NCBI GenBank assembly: GCA_030697165.1
Contig: JAUYQQ010000011.1
Location: 124,001 to 188,000, forward strand
Direction: 5' to 3'
Length of the DNA: 64,000 bases
Source: Acidobacteriota bacterium
GTDB taxonomy: Bacteria > Acidobacteriota > Vicinamibacteria > Vicinamibacterales > UBA2999
The position numbers and the translations under genes were made by a program. Positions 7,643-17,691 of the stretch are shown here, piece by piece (position 1 is the stretch's first letter; every line of letters begins with the position of its first letter). Under the pieces are notes generated by a model that ran no database searches, was not told the DNA's origin, and was given only the letters and a program-made list of their open reading frames with translations.

Positions 7643-9028
7643 CTAGACGCCGCCCGGCTTCGGGGCGTATTTGTCGATCAGGCGATACAGCGCGCGGCGG
7701 CTGATGCCCAGCCGGCGCGCCGCCAGCGACTTGTTGCCGCCGGCGCGGTCGAGTGCGACCGCGACCGCGTCGGCATCCGGCGGCGGGCCCACTGGTTCGT
7801 CATCGGGGACCGCCACCGGCACGGCCGCCGGACGCTCGCTGAGCGAGCGGGCCAGGTCGCCTTCCGTCAACAAGTGCCCTTCGCATAACAGGCAGGCGCG
7901 CTCGATGACGTTGCGCAACTCGCGCACGTTGCCCGGCCAGGGCCACTGCACCAGCCGCTCTTCAGCCTCCTCGGTCAGCCCGGTAATCGCCTTGTCGAAC
8001 TCCAGCGAGAAGCGACGGACGAACGCGGCTGTCAGGTACGGGATGTCTTCGGGCCGCTCGCGCAGCGGCGGCACCGTGATCTCCACCACGTTGAGGCGGT
8101 AATACAAGTCGCTGCGAAAGCGGCCCGCCGCGATCTCGGCATCGAGCTGCCGATTGGTCGCGGCGACCACGCGCACATCAACCTTCTTCAGTTCGACCGA
8201 GCCCACGCGCTGTAACTCGCCATTCTCGAGCGTCCGCAGCAACTTGGCCTGGGCGCCGGGCGGTAACTCCCCGGCTTCGTCCAGGAACACCGTGCCGCCA
8301 TTGGCGGCCTCGAACACCCCCGTCTTGTCGGCCGTAGCACCCGTAAAGGCGCCCCGCACGTGCCCGAACAGTTCAGATTCGAACAACGTCTCGACCACCG
8401 CCGAGCAGTTGACGGTGATGAGCCTCTTGGCGCTGCGTGGTCCCAGCGTGTGTAGCGCCCGGGCCACCAGTTCCTTGCCGGTGCCGGTCTCGCCTGTGAC
8501 GAGCACCGTCCGGGCATGCGGCGCCAGCCGGCTGATCACGCTGAACAGTTCACGCATCGCCGGAGAACGGCCGATCATGCCGCACACTTCGAGGCGCGCG
8601 GCCAGCGCGGCGTCGCTGTCGAGCACCGACGTGCGGTCCTGGAACTGCTGCCGCATGGCGCCCATCAACGCCCGCACCCGCGGCAAGTCGAGGGGTTTCG
8701 AGAAGTACTCGGTCGCGCCGAGCTTGATCGCCTCCACGGCGTCCTCGACGCTGGCCGCCCCGCTCATGAGCGCGATCTGGGAACTCGTGCCGCCGGCCCG
8801 GACCGCGCGCAGCACCTCCAGGCCGTTCACGCGCGGCATGTGGAGATCGAGCAGGACCAAATCCATGTGCCGGCGATGCAGCATCTGGAGTGCGGCCGCG
8901 CCGTCGGCGGCCTCGAGGACCTCGAAGCCCTCGCGGTTGCCGATGTCGCTCAGCAACTGGCGGATCTGCTGGTCGTCATCGACCAGCAGCAGCAAGGGAC
9001 GCGGGGCGGTAGTGGTGGCTGCGCGCAT
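7643..9028 (-). CDS. NtrC-family sigma-54-dependent response regulator
   Basis: The 461-residue protein has three clear domains. The receiver (1-125) has acidic residues VDDD at 16-19, phospho-acceptor Asp61 (LVLLDLHMP) and YFSKP. The AAA+ domain has Walker A GETGTGKE, the sigma-54 contact loop GAFTGA, LFLDEAGELP and RxDLYYRLNV. A Fis-type helix-turn-helix (NKSLAARRLGISRRALYRLI) ends the protein. It activates RNA polymerase-sigma54 promoters after phosphorylation. ATG 9028 is chosen because the receiver homology starts there; the open frame extends upstream without homology. No sensor kinase is adjacent, so it is an orphan. Confidence 0.93.
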   Translation of the reverse strand: MRAATTTAPRPLLLLVDDDQQIRQLLSDIGNREGFEVLEAADGAAALQMLHRRHMDLVLLDLHMPRVNGLEVLRAVRAGGTSSQIALMSGAASVEDAVEAIKLGATEYFSKPLDLPRVRALMGAMRQQFQDRTSVLDSDAALAARLEVCGMIGRSPAMRELFSVISRLAPHARTVLVTGETGTGKELVARALHTLGPRSAKRLITVNCSAVVETLFESELFGHVRGAFTGATADKTGVFEAANGGTVFLDEAGELPPGAQAKLLRTLENGELQRVGSVELKKVDVRVVAATNRQLDAEIAAGRFRSDLYYRLNVVEITVPPLRERPEDIPYLTAAFVRRFSLEFDKAITGLTEEAEERLVQWPWPGNVRELRNVIERACLLCEGHLLTEGDLARSLSERPAAVPVAVPDDEPVGPPPDADAVAVALDRAGGNKSLAARRLGISRRALYRLIDKYAPKPGGV

Positions 9029-9120
9029 ATGGGATGGTGGGCCAAGGGCCAATCGGCGGCGATTCGCCCTCGGACGCCATTCTAGTCTAGCGGGATTGAC
9101 CGCGTGGCGCGGTAGTGGTC

Positions 9121-9678
9121 TTAGCTGGCCTTCTTGATCTCGTTCAGCAGCGCCTGGAGCGCCCGCGCGTACGCGGCGTCGGCCGCCGCGTGGGCCTTCA
9201 TGTACTCGGCTTCCGACATCTTGTCTTCGCGCCAGTTGCCATCGAAGCGCATGGACTTGGCCGCCAGGTCGTGCGAGTCGGCGGGCCCCTGCTTGACGGT
9301 GGGTTTGGCCCTGAGCCCGTCGGCGCCAACATCGGTGACGAAGTTGCGCGACTCGACGACCGAGGCGCTGTTGAGGTCCAGGTAGACCTCTTTGTAGTCC
9401 TTGCCGATCAGTTTCTCGTTGACCACGGCCGGCGCAGTCGTCCGGGCCCACACCACCATCAAGGTGCCGGGGAAATGCAGGGCGCCCACGAACTCTTCGA
9501 GGGTGTCGGGCATGCGCGCAGCGATGCTGTCGAGCTTCTTATCGGTCAGCAGCTGAGCTAGCTCTTTGGCGAGCGCGGCAGACTGGGGTTCTTGGGCGAA
9601 CGACGGCGTGGCGAAGGCCGTAACGAGCAACGCTGGGACGACGAGGAGGCGAGCGAGGGACCGGGACACAGATTTCAT
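9121..9678 (-). CDS. Secreted protein of unknown function
   Basis: The 185-residue protein begins with a good signal peptide (RLLVVPALLVTAFATPSFAQ). The mature part is soluble and mixed alpha/beta with no cysteines. Its C-terminal helix contains a tail AYARALQALLNEIKKAS. No family was recognised. ATG 9678 is preferred because it gives a compact signal peptide; an in-frame ATG lies three codons upstream at 9687. It is followed by 92 nt without a gene before the sigma-54 regulator start at 9028. Confidence 0.6.
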   Translation of the reverse strand: MKSVSRSLARLLVVPALLVTAFATPSFAQEPQSAALAKELAQLLTDKKLDSIAARMPDTLEEFVGALHFPGTLMVVWARTTAPAVVNEKLIGKDYKEVYLDLNSASVVESRNFVTDVGADGLRAKPTVKQGPADSHDLAAKSMRFDGNWREDKMSEAEYMKAHAAADAAYARALQALLNEIKKAS

Positions 9679-9728
9679 GTCCCCCATTTAACACACTTGT
9701 CGCGCCGAAGCCTAGGGCGAAGGCGGAT

Positions 9729-10166
9729 TCAGCCGATGAAAAGCGATTCTTCCTCGTCAACCACCGGCCGGCTGGCCTGCCGCCGGCGCGAGGCTTCGCG
9801 CAGGCCGCGGAACGAATCGATTAAGGCCGAGACCCCGGCGAAGATCGCCATGCCCTGCTTGGCCGGGCCGATGACAAACGACTGCGCGGCGGCCAGCGTC
9901 TGGTCCACGCGCTCCGTCAACTCGGCAAACACCTGGTCGAACCGCTCGACCTGTCTGGCGGCCAGGGCGGCGGTCCGGGCCGCCTCGGTCGTCACCGCGG
10001 TGAGGTTCGCCAGCAAGGGCTTGACGTCCCGCTCGAGCTGCGTCGCGAGCTGGTCGACCCGCCGGGCGAGGCGGATCCCGGCGACGATGGCGGCGACCTG
10101 GATCACCGCCATCAGCAGCACCGCCAACGCGATGACGCCGAGAAAGAGCTCGCCGGTGTCGCTCAC
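9729..10166 (-). CDS. DUF948-like membrane-anchored coiled-coil protein
   Basis: The 145-residue protein has one N-terminal membrane helix (LFLGVIALAVLLMAVIQVAA). Then follows a long helix with heptad-like hydrophobics (RRVDQLATQLERDVKPLLAN...QVERFDQVFAELTERVDQTL) and a charged tail. This is the DUF948/YtxG layout. Its start overlaps the ytxH-like stop by 4 bp, and in many genomes the two families are adjacent. It closes the uvrB-mla operon, so an envelope role is likely but unproven. Confidence 0.7.
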   Translation of the reverse strand: MSDTGELFLGVIALAVLLMAVIQVAAIVAGIRLARRVDQLATQLERDVKPLLANLTAVTTEAARTAALAARQVERFDQVFAELTERVDQTLAAAQSFVIGPAKQGMAIFAGVSALIDSFRGLREASRRRQASRPVVDEEESLFIG

Positions 10167-10435
10167 GCCTGATCGCCCCGTTCGCGGGCCTGGTGAAAGG
10201 CCTCGCGGCCGCGATCGACCGCGGTGACGAGGTTCTCGCGCTGGCGCTCGTAGTACTCGCGGCCCTGGTCCATGGCCTCCCGCGCCTTGTCTTTGCTGTC
10301 GCGCGCCTTCTTGCCGAGGTACTCGCGCGTCTCTTCGCCAGAGGCCGGCGCAAACAGGATCGCCATGGCCGCACCCGTCAGGGCACCGGCCACGAACGCA
10401 ATCATCATGCTGCTGCCGTGGTTGTCGTTCGACAT
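10163..10435 (-). CDS. YtxH-like small membrane protein
   Basis: The 90-residue protein has the YtxH signature: a Gly/Ala-rich membrane helix (IAFVAGALTGAAMAILFAPA) ending in APxSGEETRE, followed by a charged helix rich in Lys, Asp, Arg and Glu. YtxH proteins are common next to DUF948 proteins and in stress-linked operons; their molecular role is not settled. It overlaps the downstream gene by 4 bp (ATGA) and lies 8 nt after mlaD. Confidence 0.78.
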   Translation of the reverse strand: MSNDNHGSSMMIAFVAGALTGAAMAILFAPASGEETREYLGKKARDSKDKAREAMDQGREYYERQRENLVTAVDRGREAFHQARERGDQA

Positions 10436-10443
10436 GGGACTCC

Positions 10444-11484
10444 TTAAAAAATGCTGACTTTCACGTTGAGATACTTCTTCGGGTCCTTCTTGATCTCGGC
10501 GATCAGCGCCTTGATCTCGGCCACCGCTCCGTTCATGTTCTCATATAACTGTTTGTCGTGCAGCAGCTGGCCGGCCGTGCCCTGGCCATCGTTGAGCTGC
10601 TGCAAAACCGTGTCGAGGCGCGCAGTCATACTGTCAATGCGCTGGTACAGCGCATCGTCGTTCAGGAGCTTGCCGGCAGTGCCCTCGCCGCGATTGAGCC
10701 GGCCGGTCATCGCCTCGAGGTTCGAGGACGTCTGGTTCAGGCTCTTGGCGAGCGCGGGGTCGTTCATCAACTGGCCGAGGCTGCCCTCGCCGCTGCGCAG
10801 CTTGCCGGTAATCACGTTGAGGTTGGCCAGCGAGGCCTCGAGCTCGTTGTACATCTTGGGGTCGTTGGCGAACTTGCCGATCGTGCCCTTGCCGTCGGAA
10901 ACGTTTCGCGCCACGCGTTCGGCCGCCTGCACGAAGCTCTCGAACTCCCGGTAAATGGTGTCGTCGGTGAACAGCTTGCCAACGGTGCCCTTGCCGGCGC
11001 GGAGGTCCGAAATCAAGAGCTTCGCCTCGTTCAGGCCGGCGGTGGCCTCGGTGGTCAGTTGCGCGATGCTGCCCTCGGCGACACCCGAGTTGACGTAGCC
11101 CCATTCCGGGACGGGCGTGCCGCCGATGCCGGCCGAGATGTCCACCGCGCCTTCGCCGAGCAGGGAGATGCTGCCGAGCACGGCATTCGAGCGGTCGGTC
11201 ACGAGCGCCTGGTACTCGTTCTTCACGGTGAACCAGACCTCGACGCCGGTGTCGGACAAGATGACCCGGTCGACCGTGCCGACCTGGACACCAGCCACTC
11301 GCACCGGCGACCCCGCCATCAACCCGGCCACGTTGCCAAAGCGGGCCTTCAGCGAGTAATTCTGCCACGGCATGCCGCTCCCGCCGCCGACGGCGAAGAT
11401 TAACATGCCCGCCATGATCAGCGCGAAGACGGCGATGATGCCGAACTTCAGTTGGGCCCAGGCGAGTGAATGAGTGCGCGGCAT
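10444..11484 (-). CDS. mlaD: MlaD/MCE-family lipid-transport protein with a five-fold 34-residue repeat
   Basis: The 346-residue protein has an N-terminal anchor (FGIIAVFALIMAGMLIFAVG) and one MCE domain at about 45-125 (VAGLMAGSPVRVAGVQVGTV), the unit that forms a lipid-conducting ring with MlaFE. Beyond it, from about residue 165, five consecutive 34-residue repeats occur. Each begins GxGTxGKL-x-x-D and ends in a helix. This is much longer than the ~180-residue E. coli MlaD and may form an extended helical tube in the periplasm. It lies directly after mlaF and mlaE. The transport direction is not determinable. Confidence 0.88.
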   Translation of the reverse strand: MPRTHSLAWAQLKFGIIAVFALIMAGMLIFAVGGGSGMPWQNYSLKARFGNVAGLMAGSPVRVAGVQVGTVDRVILSDTGVEVWFTVKNEYQALVTDRSNAVLGSISLLGEGAVDISAGIGGTPVPEWGYVNSGVAEGSIAQLTTEATAGLNEAKLLISDLRAGKGTVGKLFTDDTIYREFESFVQAAERVARNVSDGKGTIGKFANDPKMYNELEASLANLNVITGKLRSGEGSLGQLMNDPALAKSLNQTSSNLEAMTGRLNRGEGTAGKLLNDDALYQRIDSMTARLDTVLQQLNDGQGTAGQLLHDKQLYENMNGAVAEIKALIAEIKKDPKKYLNVKVSIF

Positions 11485-11499
11485 GGTGCTGTGGTCCCC

Positions 11500-12351
11500 T
11501 TACGAAAGAAACGTCTGCATGTACTCGTCGGTCGAGGCCCGTAACTCGTCGGCCGAGCCTTCGAAATGGATGGTGCCGTCCTTCAGCATGACGAAGTCGG
11601 CCTGGCTGATCTTCGCCTGGTCGGCGGCGGTAATCTCCAGCTCGCCGCTGCTGCTGCGCGAGGCCGCGTGGGTCGAGACGTAGAAGGCGTCGCGCAGCTG
11701 GTGGGTCACGATCACCGAGGTCACGGCCTCGAGATCCCGGAGCTTGATGATCTCGGCGTCGATGGTCAGCGAGGTGATCGGGTCGAGACCGGTGGTGGGC
11801 TCGTCGTACAGCAACAACGTCGGCTTCGCGGCCATGGCGCGGGCAATCGCCACGCGGCGGCGCTGGCCGCCCGACAGTTCCGACGGCTGCTTGTCGATGT
11901 GCTCGGCGAGACCGACGAAGCCGAGGACCTCTTCCACGCGCTGGCGCACTTCCGGCAGCGGCAGCGTGGTCTCTTCGTAGAGCTTGTAGCCGACGTTCTC
12001 GCCGACCGTGAACGAGTCGAACAACGCGCCCTCCTGGAACACCATGCCCATGTGGTGGCGCACGCCCATCAACTGCTGTTCGGTCATCTGGTCGACGCGG
12101 TGGCCGAGCACCCAGATCGTGCCGGAATCGGGCTTGAGCAGCCCCAGCATCAACTTGAGGATGGTCGACTTGCCGGCGCCGCTGGCGCCGAGAAAGATCT
12201 TAGTGTGGCCGGCGCGCACGTCGAAGGTGACGTCCTTCAGGATGACCTTCTCGTCAAAGGCCAGGCACACCTTGTCGAACAGCACCACCGGGGCGTGGGG
12301 CTCGGCCAGCTCGACCGCGACACCGAATTCATCGAGGCTCTTGTGACGCAT
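11500..12351 (-). CDS. mlaF: ABC transporter ATPase of the Mla lipid transporter
   Basis: The 283-residue ATPase has Walker A GASGAGKST, the Q-loop MVFQEGALFDS typical of MlaF, signature LSGGQRRR, Walker B LLLYDEPTTGLD and the switch VTHQL. It powers phospholipid movement between inner and outer membrane with MlaE and MlaD. The ATG at 12351 is the one that overlaps the mlaE stop (TGATG) and precedes the domain. A 25-residue insertion after the switch (STHAASRSSSGELEITAADQ) lengthens the C-terminus. Confidence 0.93.
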   Translation of the reverse strand: MRHKSLDEFGVAVELAEPHAPVVLFDKVCLAFDEKVILKDVTFDVRAGHTKIFLGASGAGKSTILKLMLGLLKPDSGTIWVLGHRVDQMTEQQLMGVRHHMGMVFQEGALFDSFTVGENVGYKLYEETTLPLPEVRQRVEEVLGFVGLAEHIDKQPSELSGGQRRRVAIARAMAAKPTLLLYDEPTTGLDPITSLTIDAEIIKLRDLEAVTSVIVTHQLRDAFYVSTHAASRSSSGELEITAADQAKISQADFVMLKDGTIHFEGSADELRASTDEYMQTFLS

Positions 12352-13132
12352 CAGAAGAAGATCGAGATTAACAGCCGGGTCAGGAAAAAGTCGACAATCA
12401 GTACCACCACAGACGCCGCCACCACCGCGTTGGTCGTCGAGCGGCCAACCCCCTGGGTGCCGCCGCTCGTGCGCAAGCCGACGTGGCAGCCGATGGTCAC
12501 GATGACGAAGCCGAGGAAAAACGGCTTGATCAGGCCCATCCAGACGTCCTGGATGTACAGCCCTTCCACCACCGAGCTCCAATAGACGCCCGACGGCACG
12601 CGCAACTGCGTCAGCGCAATCAACCACCCGCCCGTCAAGCCCACCGCATTGGCAACCACCGTCAGGATCGGGCACATGATGAACCCCGCGAGCACGCGCG
12701 GCACCACCAGCTTGCGAATCGGGTCGGTGCCGAGCGCGCGCAGGGCGCTGATCTGCTCGGTCACCATCATCGAGCCGAGCTCCGCGGCAATGCCCGAGCC
12801 GACGCGGCCGGCCAGCATCAGCGCGGTCAGCACCGGGCCGAGCTCCTTGATCATCGAGGCGCTGACCAGGCGGCCGACAAAGGGCCGGGCGCCAAACTGG
12901 TCGAGCGTCATGCCCGACTGCAGGGCCAACACGGCGCCCGTGAAGAAGCCGGTCAGGATCACCACCGTCAGTGAGCCGAGACCGATGACGTCGATCTGCT
13001 CCATGACGTCGCGGGCATAGAACGGCCGCGACATCGCCCCCTTGATGGCGGCGAGGCACAACTTGAAGTATTCCTGGACCTCGAGCAGGGCGTTCTTGAG
13101 CCACTCGAGCAGCCAGGCTTGCCGCGCGTTGC

Positions 13133-13136
<4 letters not shown>
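12351..13136 (-). CDS. mlaE: Mla-type ABC transporter permease
   Basis: The 261-residue protein is a typical MlaE permease with five to six helices. Conserved segments include [40 protein letters not shown] and the cytoplasmic [20 protein letters not shown]. It is the membrane subunit of the MlaFED lipid transporter. Its start overlaps the uvrB stop by 4 bp, and the start region lies only 15 bp from a REP-like palindrome in the uvrB tail. Confidence 0.93.
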
Positions 13137-15169
<2,033 letters not shown>

Positions 15170-15187
15170 GGTGGCGTGTGCCAGAGC

Positions 15188-15214
15188 CCACCTTCGCGCT
15201 CCGCGCTACGGTGG
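15188..15214. repeat. Inverted repeat upstream of uvrB
   Basis: CCACCTTCGCGC-TCC-GCGCTACGGTGG, with a single unpaired position region, lies in the 64-bp gap between the VWFA-protein stop (15234) and the uvrB start (15169). It could end the VWFA transcript, but a T-run is lacking. Confidence 0.45.
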
Positions 15215-15233
15215 ACAAGCACACCATCGTACC

Positions 15234-16151
15234 CTAATTCTGCGAGGTCTTGTATGGGGCGAAATAGCCCTTGCGGGCGCGGACGCGGGTGTCGGGCCGC
15301 TTCATCTTGATCTCGACCTTGCGCCATGCGCCGTCAGCAGTGGTGTTGTCCGACAGATAGCCAAGGTGGTACTGCCCGGCGATCTCGGCGAGCACCTGGT
15401 CATACGCCTCCTCGACGCCCTTCATGCTCGAGGGAAAGAATGCCTGTCCGCCGGTGACCTCGGTCAACTGCATCAAGGTCATCTGCAGCAGCTGCCGCGA
15501 CGAGCCGGTGTTGCCGACGAAGCCAATGGCGTAGACCGTGACCGGCGACGCCCGCAGCAGCGTCAGGGTTTCACCGAAGCTCAGCACCGACCGCGAGTCG
15601 GCGCCGTCGGTGTACATCACGAGCACGCGGCGGCCCTCCTGCTGGTCGACCCCGTCCAGGAAGGTGCCGAGCGCGTCGTACAGCGCCGTCCAGCCCTCGG
15701 GCTTGCGCTGGCGGATGCGCTCGACCAGCCGCGGAAAATCGCGCTGCGGATAGCGCGTGATCCGTACCTGCGTGTCGAAGTCGACCAGAGTGATGTCTTC
15801 GGCGTGCGGCAACAGGTTCAGGAACTTGATCGACGCGCCTTGCGCGAGCTTGAGGTCGGTTTGCATGCTGCCGCTGGCGTCGAGCATCAGCCCCACGTGC
15901 AGGGGCGGCGCCGTGTCACCGTCGCCGACCGCAAAGTAGTTCAGCTCCTCGGGACGGCCGTCTTCAACCACCTCGAAGTCGTCGCGGCTGAGGTCAGTGA
16001 CCAGGTTGCCCCGGCGATCGACCACGGTGACGCCGAAGGACACCAGCTCAACACCTGAGCGGAAGCTCTGCTGGCCGCCCGCCTGCCCGCCCACCGCGGC
16101 GGTAAAAGCGGCCACCAACACCACGAAGCCCGCGGCGATCGCCTGTCGCAC
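15234..16151 (-). CDS. VWFA-related protein of the acidobacterial type, secreted
   Basis: The 305-residue protein has a signal peptide (AIAAGFVVLVAAFTAAVGGQ). A beta-rich lead (VVDRRGNLVTDLSRDDFEV) follows, then a von Willebrand factor A domain with the metal-adhesion site DASGSM, a conserved Thr in WTALYDAL and YTDGADS. The combination LVTDLxxDDFEVxEDG plus VWA plus YxLGYxS near the end is the layout of the acidobacterial VWFA-related family (TIGR03436), a lineage marker. Its ligand and role are unknown. Confidence 0.85.
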   Translation of the reverse strand: MRQAIAAGFVVLVAAFTAAVGGQAGGQQSFRSGVELVSFGVTVVDRRGNLVTDLSRDDFEVVEDGRPEELNYFAVGDGDTAPPLHVGLMLDASGSMQTDLKLAQGASIKFLNLLPHAEDITLVDFDTQVRITRYPQRDFPRLVERIRQRKPEGWTALYDALGTFLDGVDQQEGRRVLVMYTDGADSRSVLSFGETLTLLRASPVTVYAIGFVGNTGSSRQLLQMTLMQLTEVTGGQAFFPSSMKGVEEAYDQVLAEIAGQYHLGYLSDNTTADGAWRKVEIKMKRPDTRVRARKGYFAPYKTSQN

Positions 16152-16179
16152 GCCGCCATGCTACCAAAGCCGGCAGGGA

Positions 16180-16185
16180 TATACT
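16180..16185 (+). promoter_or_regulatory. Possible -10 element before the DHH gene
   Basis: TATACT lies 9 nt before the GTG start at 16195, so a transcript would carry almost no leader. No clear -35 is present and no Shine-Dalgarno is visible, which fits a near-leaderless mRNA. Confidence 0.3.
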
Positions 16186-16194
16186 CAAGGCATC

Positions 16195-17598
16195 GTGCGT
16201 TGTCTGGCGGTCTGTCACACGGAGTTGGTGGTCCGGCTCCTGGAGGCAGTCCTCACTCCGAACTCGGAGCTCGACGTCTTAGTGGAAAGCCGGGCGCTCG
16301 CCCGCCACTTCGAAGATTCGGAACTGCCGGTGTCGGTGGCCGATCCGGCGAGAGTCGACAGCTACGTCAAGGCGGGCCTGTCCCCTGTCACCCCGGTCTT
16401 TGTTGAAGATAACGGCCGCAAGGGCCTGCGCAAGGTGCTTGAAGCGTTGCGCGGCGCGGGCGGCACGCTCATCTACGTGCTGGGCACCAGCCTCGCCGAC
16501 GTGCGCCGTGCCGAAGAACTGCGCGACGACTTCCCCGAAGTGACGACCCTGACCCTCGCCGAGCTGCTCGGCCCCCCGCTGCTCAGCGAGTTGGGCCGTT
16601 CGGTGACCCGGCAGCGGGTCCAGCAGTACCAGCGCTACATGGCCGACGCCGACCGGGTGCTGATCCTCACGCACAACGATCCCGACCCCGACGCCTTGGC
16701 CAGCGGCCTGGCGCTGCGGACGATTCTCCGCCGCACGAGGCAAACCGCGGTGGTCGCCTGCCTCCAGCCGGTGACGCGGCCCGAGAACCTGCGGATGGTC
16801 AAGCTGCTGGACCTCAAGATCGAGACGATCACCCCCGACCAGTTCAAGGACTTCGACAAGATTGCGCTGGTCGACGTCCAGCCGCATTACTTCCCGGGGC
16901 TGCTGCCGCACGTCGATCTCGTGATCGATCACCACCCCGAGCAGCCGGGCTACAACGCCATTTTCAAGGACATCCGCCCCGACTACGGCTCGACCTGCAC
17001 GATCCTCACCGAGCACCTGCGCGCCGTCGACATGGATATCTCGGAGCGGACGGCGACGGCGATGCTCTACGCCATCAAGTCGGACACCCTGTTCTTCAAC
17101 CGTCACGCCAACCGCGCCGACCTCGACTCGTTCTCGCACCTGTACCCGCTCGCCGACTCCACGATGATCCGCAAGATGGAGGGCGCGGAAATCACCGCCG
17201 AGCGGCTCGACTACCTGATCAAGGGCTGGCAGCAGGGGCGCATGATGGAACACGTGTTCTGCGCGTTCCTCGGCGAGCCGCCGCGCGACGACTTCATCCC
17301 GTACGTGGCGGACTTCTACCTGCAGCTGGAGAACGTCCAGTGGACGGTGATCAGCGGCGTGGTGAACGACACCTTCGTGGTGTCGGTGCGCAACCTGGGC
17401 TACTCGCGTAACGCCGGCGACTTCGTGCGCCGCTGGTTCAACGACATCGGCAGCGCCGGCGGCCACCGCACCATGGCCAAGGCGGTGGTGCCGCTCGAGG
17501 CGTTCCAGAAGAAGTTCGGAACCTACGAAGGCAGCCGCATCAACCAGCGGATGCTGGAACTGGTGCTGGAGTTCCTGCACGAGACCCGGGACAAGTAA
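16195..17598 (+). CDS. DHH/DHHA1-family phosphoesterase with an extra N-terminal domain
   Basis: The 467-residue protein has a DHH domain from about residue 155: THNDPDPDALASG, ALVDVQP and VIDHHPEQPG. These are the metal-binding motifs of RecJ/NrnA-like phosphoesterases. A DHHA1 tail near 410 contains GSAGGHRTMAKA. Such proteins degrade short oligonucleotides or cyclic dinucleotide products. The first ~140 residues look like a Rossmann/RCK-type nucleotide-binding unit (ELDVLVES, GTLIYVLGTSLADV), an uncommon fusion. GTG 16195 is chosen as the only start consistent with the domain boundary. The stop is followed at once by a heptamer array. Confidence 0.82.
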   Translation: MRCLAVCHTELVVRLLEAVLTPNSELDVLVESRALARHFEDSELPVSVADPARVDSYVKAGLSPVTPVFVEDNGRKGLRKVLEALRGAGGTLIYVLGTSLADVRRAEELRDDFPEVTTLTLAELLGPPLLSELGRSVTRQRVQQYQRYMADADRVLILTHNDPDPDALASGLALRTILRRTRQTAVVACLQPVTRPENLRMVKLLDLKIETITPDQFKDFDKIALVDVQPHYFPGLLPHVDLVIDHHPEQPGYNAIFKDIRPDYGSTCTILTEHLRAVDMDISERTATAMLYAIKSDTLFFNRHANRADLDSFSHLYPLADSTMIRKMEGAEITAERLDYLIKGWQQGRMMEHVFCAFLGEPPRDDFIPYVADFYLQLENVQWTVISGVVNDTFVVSVRNLGYSRNAGDFVRRWFNDIGSAGGHRTMAKAVVPLEAFQKKFGTYEGSRINQRMLELVLEFLHETRDK

Positions 17599-17691
17599 CC
17601 AGTAGCCAGTAGCCAGTAGCCAGAAAGAGACGAGCACTTCTGGCATCTGGCTACTGGCTACTGGGATCTGGCTACTGGCATCTGGCTACTA
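17599..17691. repeat. Inverted heptamer array (CCAGTAG / CTACTGG)
   Basis: Arm 1 (17599-17623) is CCAGTAG repeated three times plus CCAG. A 16-nt spacer follows, then arm 2 (17640-17691) carries the reverse-complement unit (CTGGCTA, with CTGGCAT and CTGGGAT variants) about seven times. The whole fills the gap between the convergent DHH and PLP-enzyme genes and contains the TAG stop of the latter. It could fold into one long hairpin and act as a two-way terminator. Confidence 0.85.

Noticed and set aside
9029-9451. N-terminal extension of the sigma-54 regulator
   Set aside because: The receiver domain starts at 9028, and the added sequence overlaps the upstream secreted-protein gene and the 92-nt gap, with no domain.
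17599-17691. Possible CRISPR array
   Set aside because: Units are 7 nt with no spacers of constant length and no cas genes nearby.
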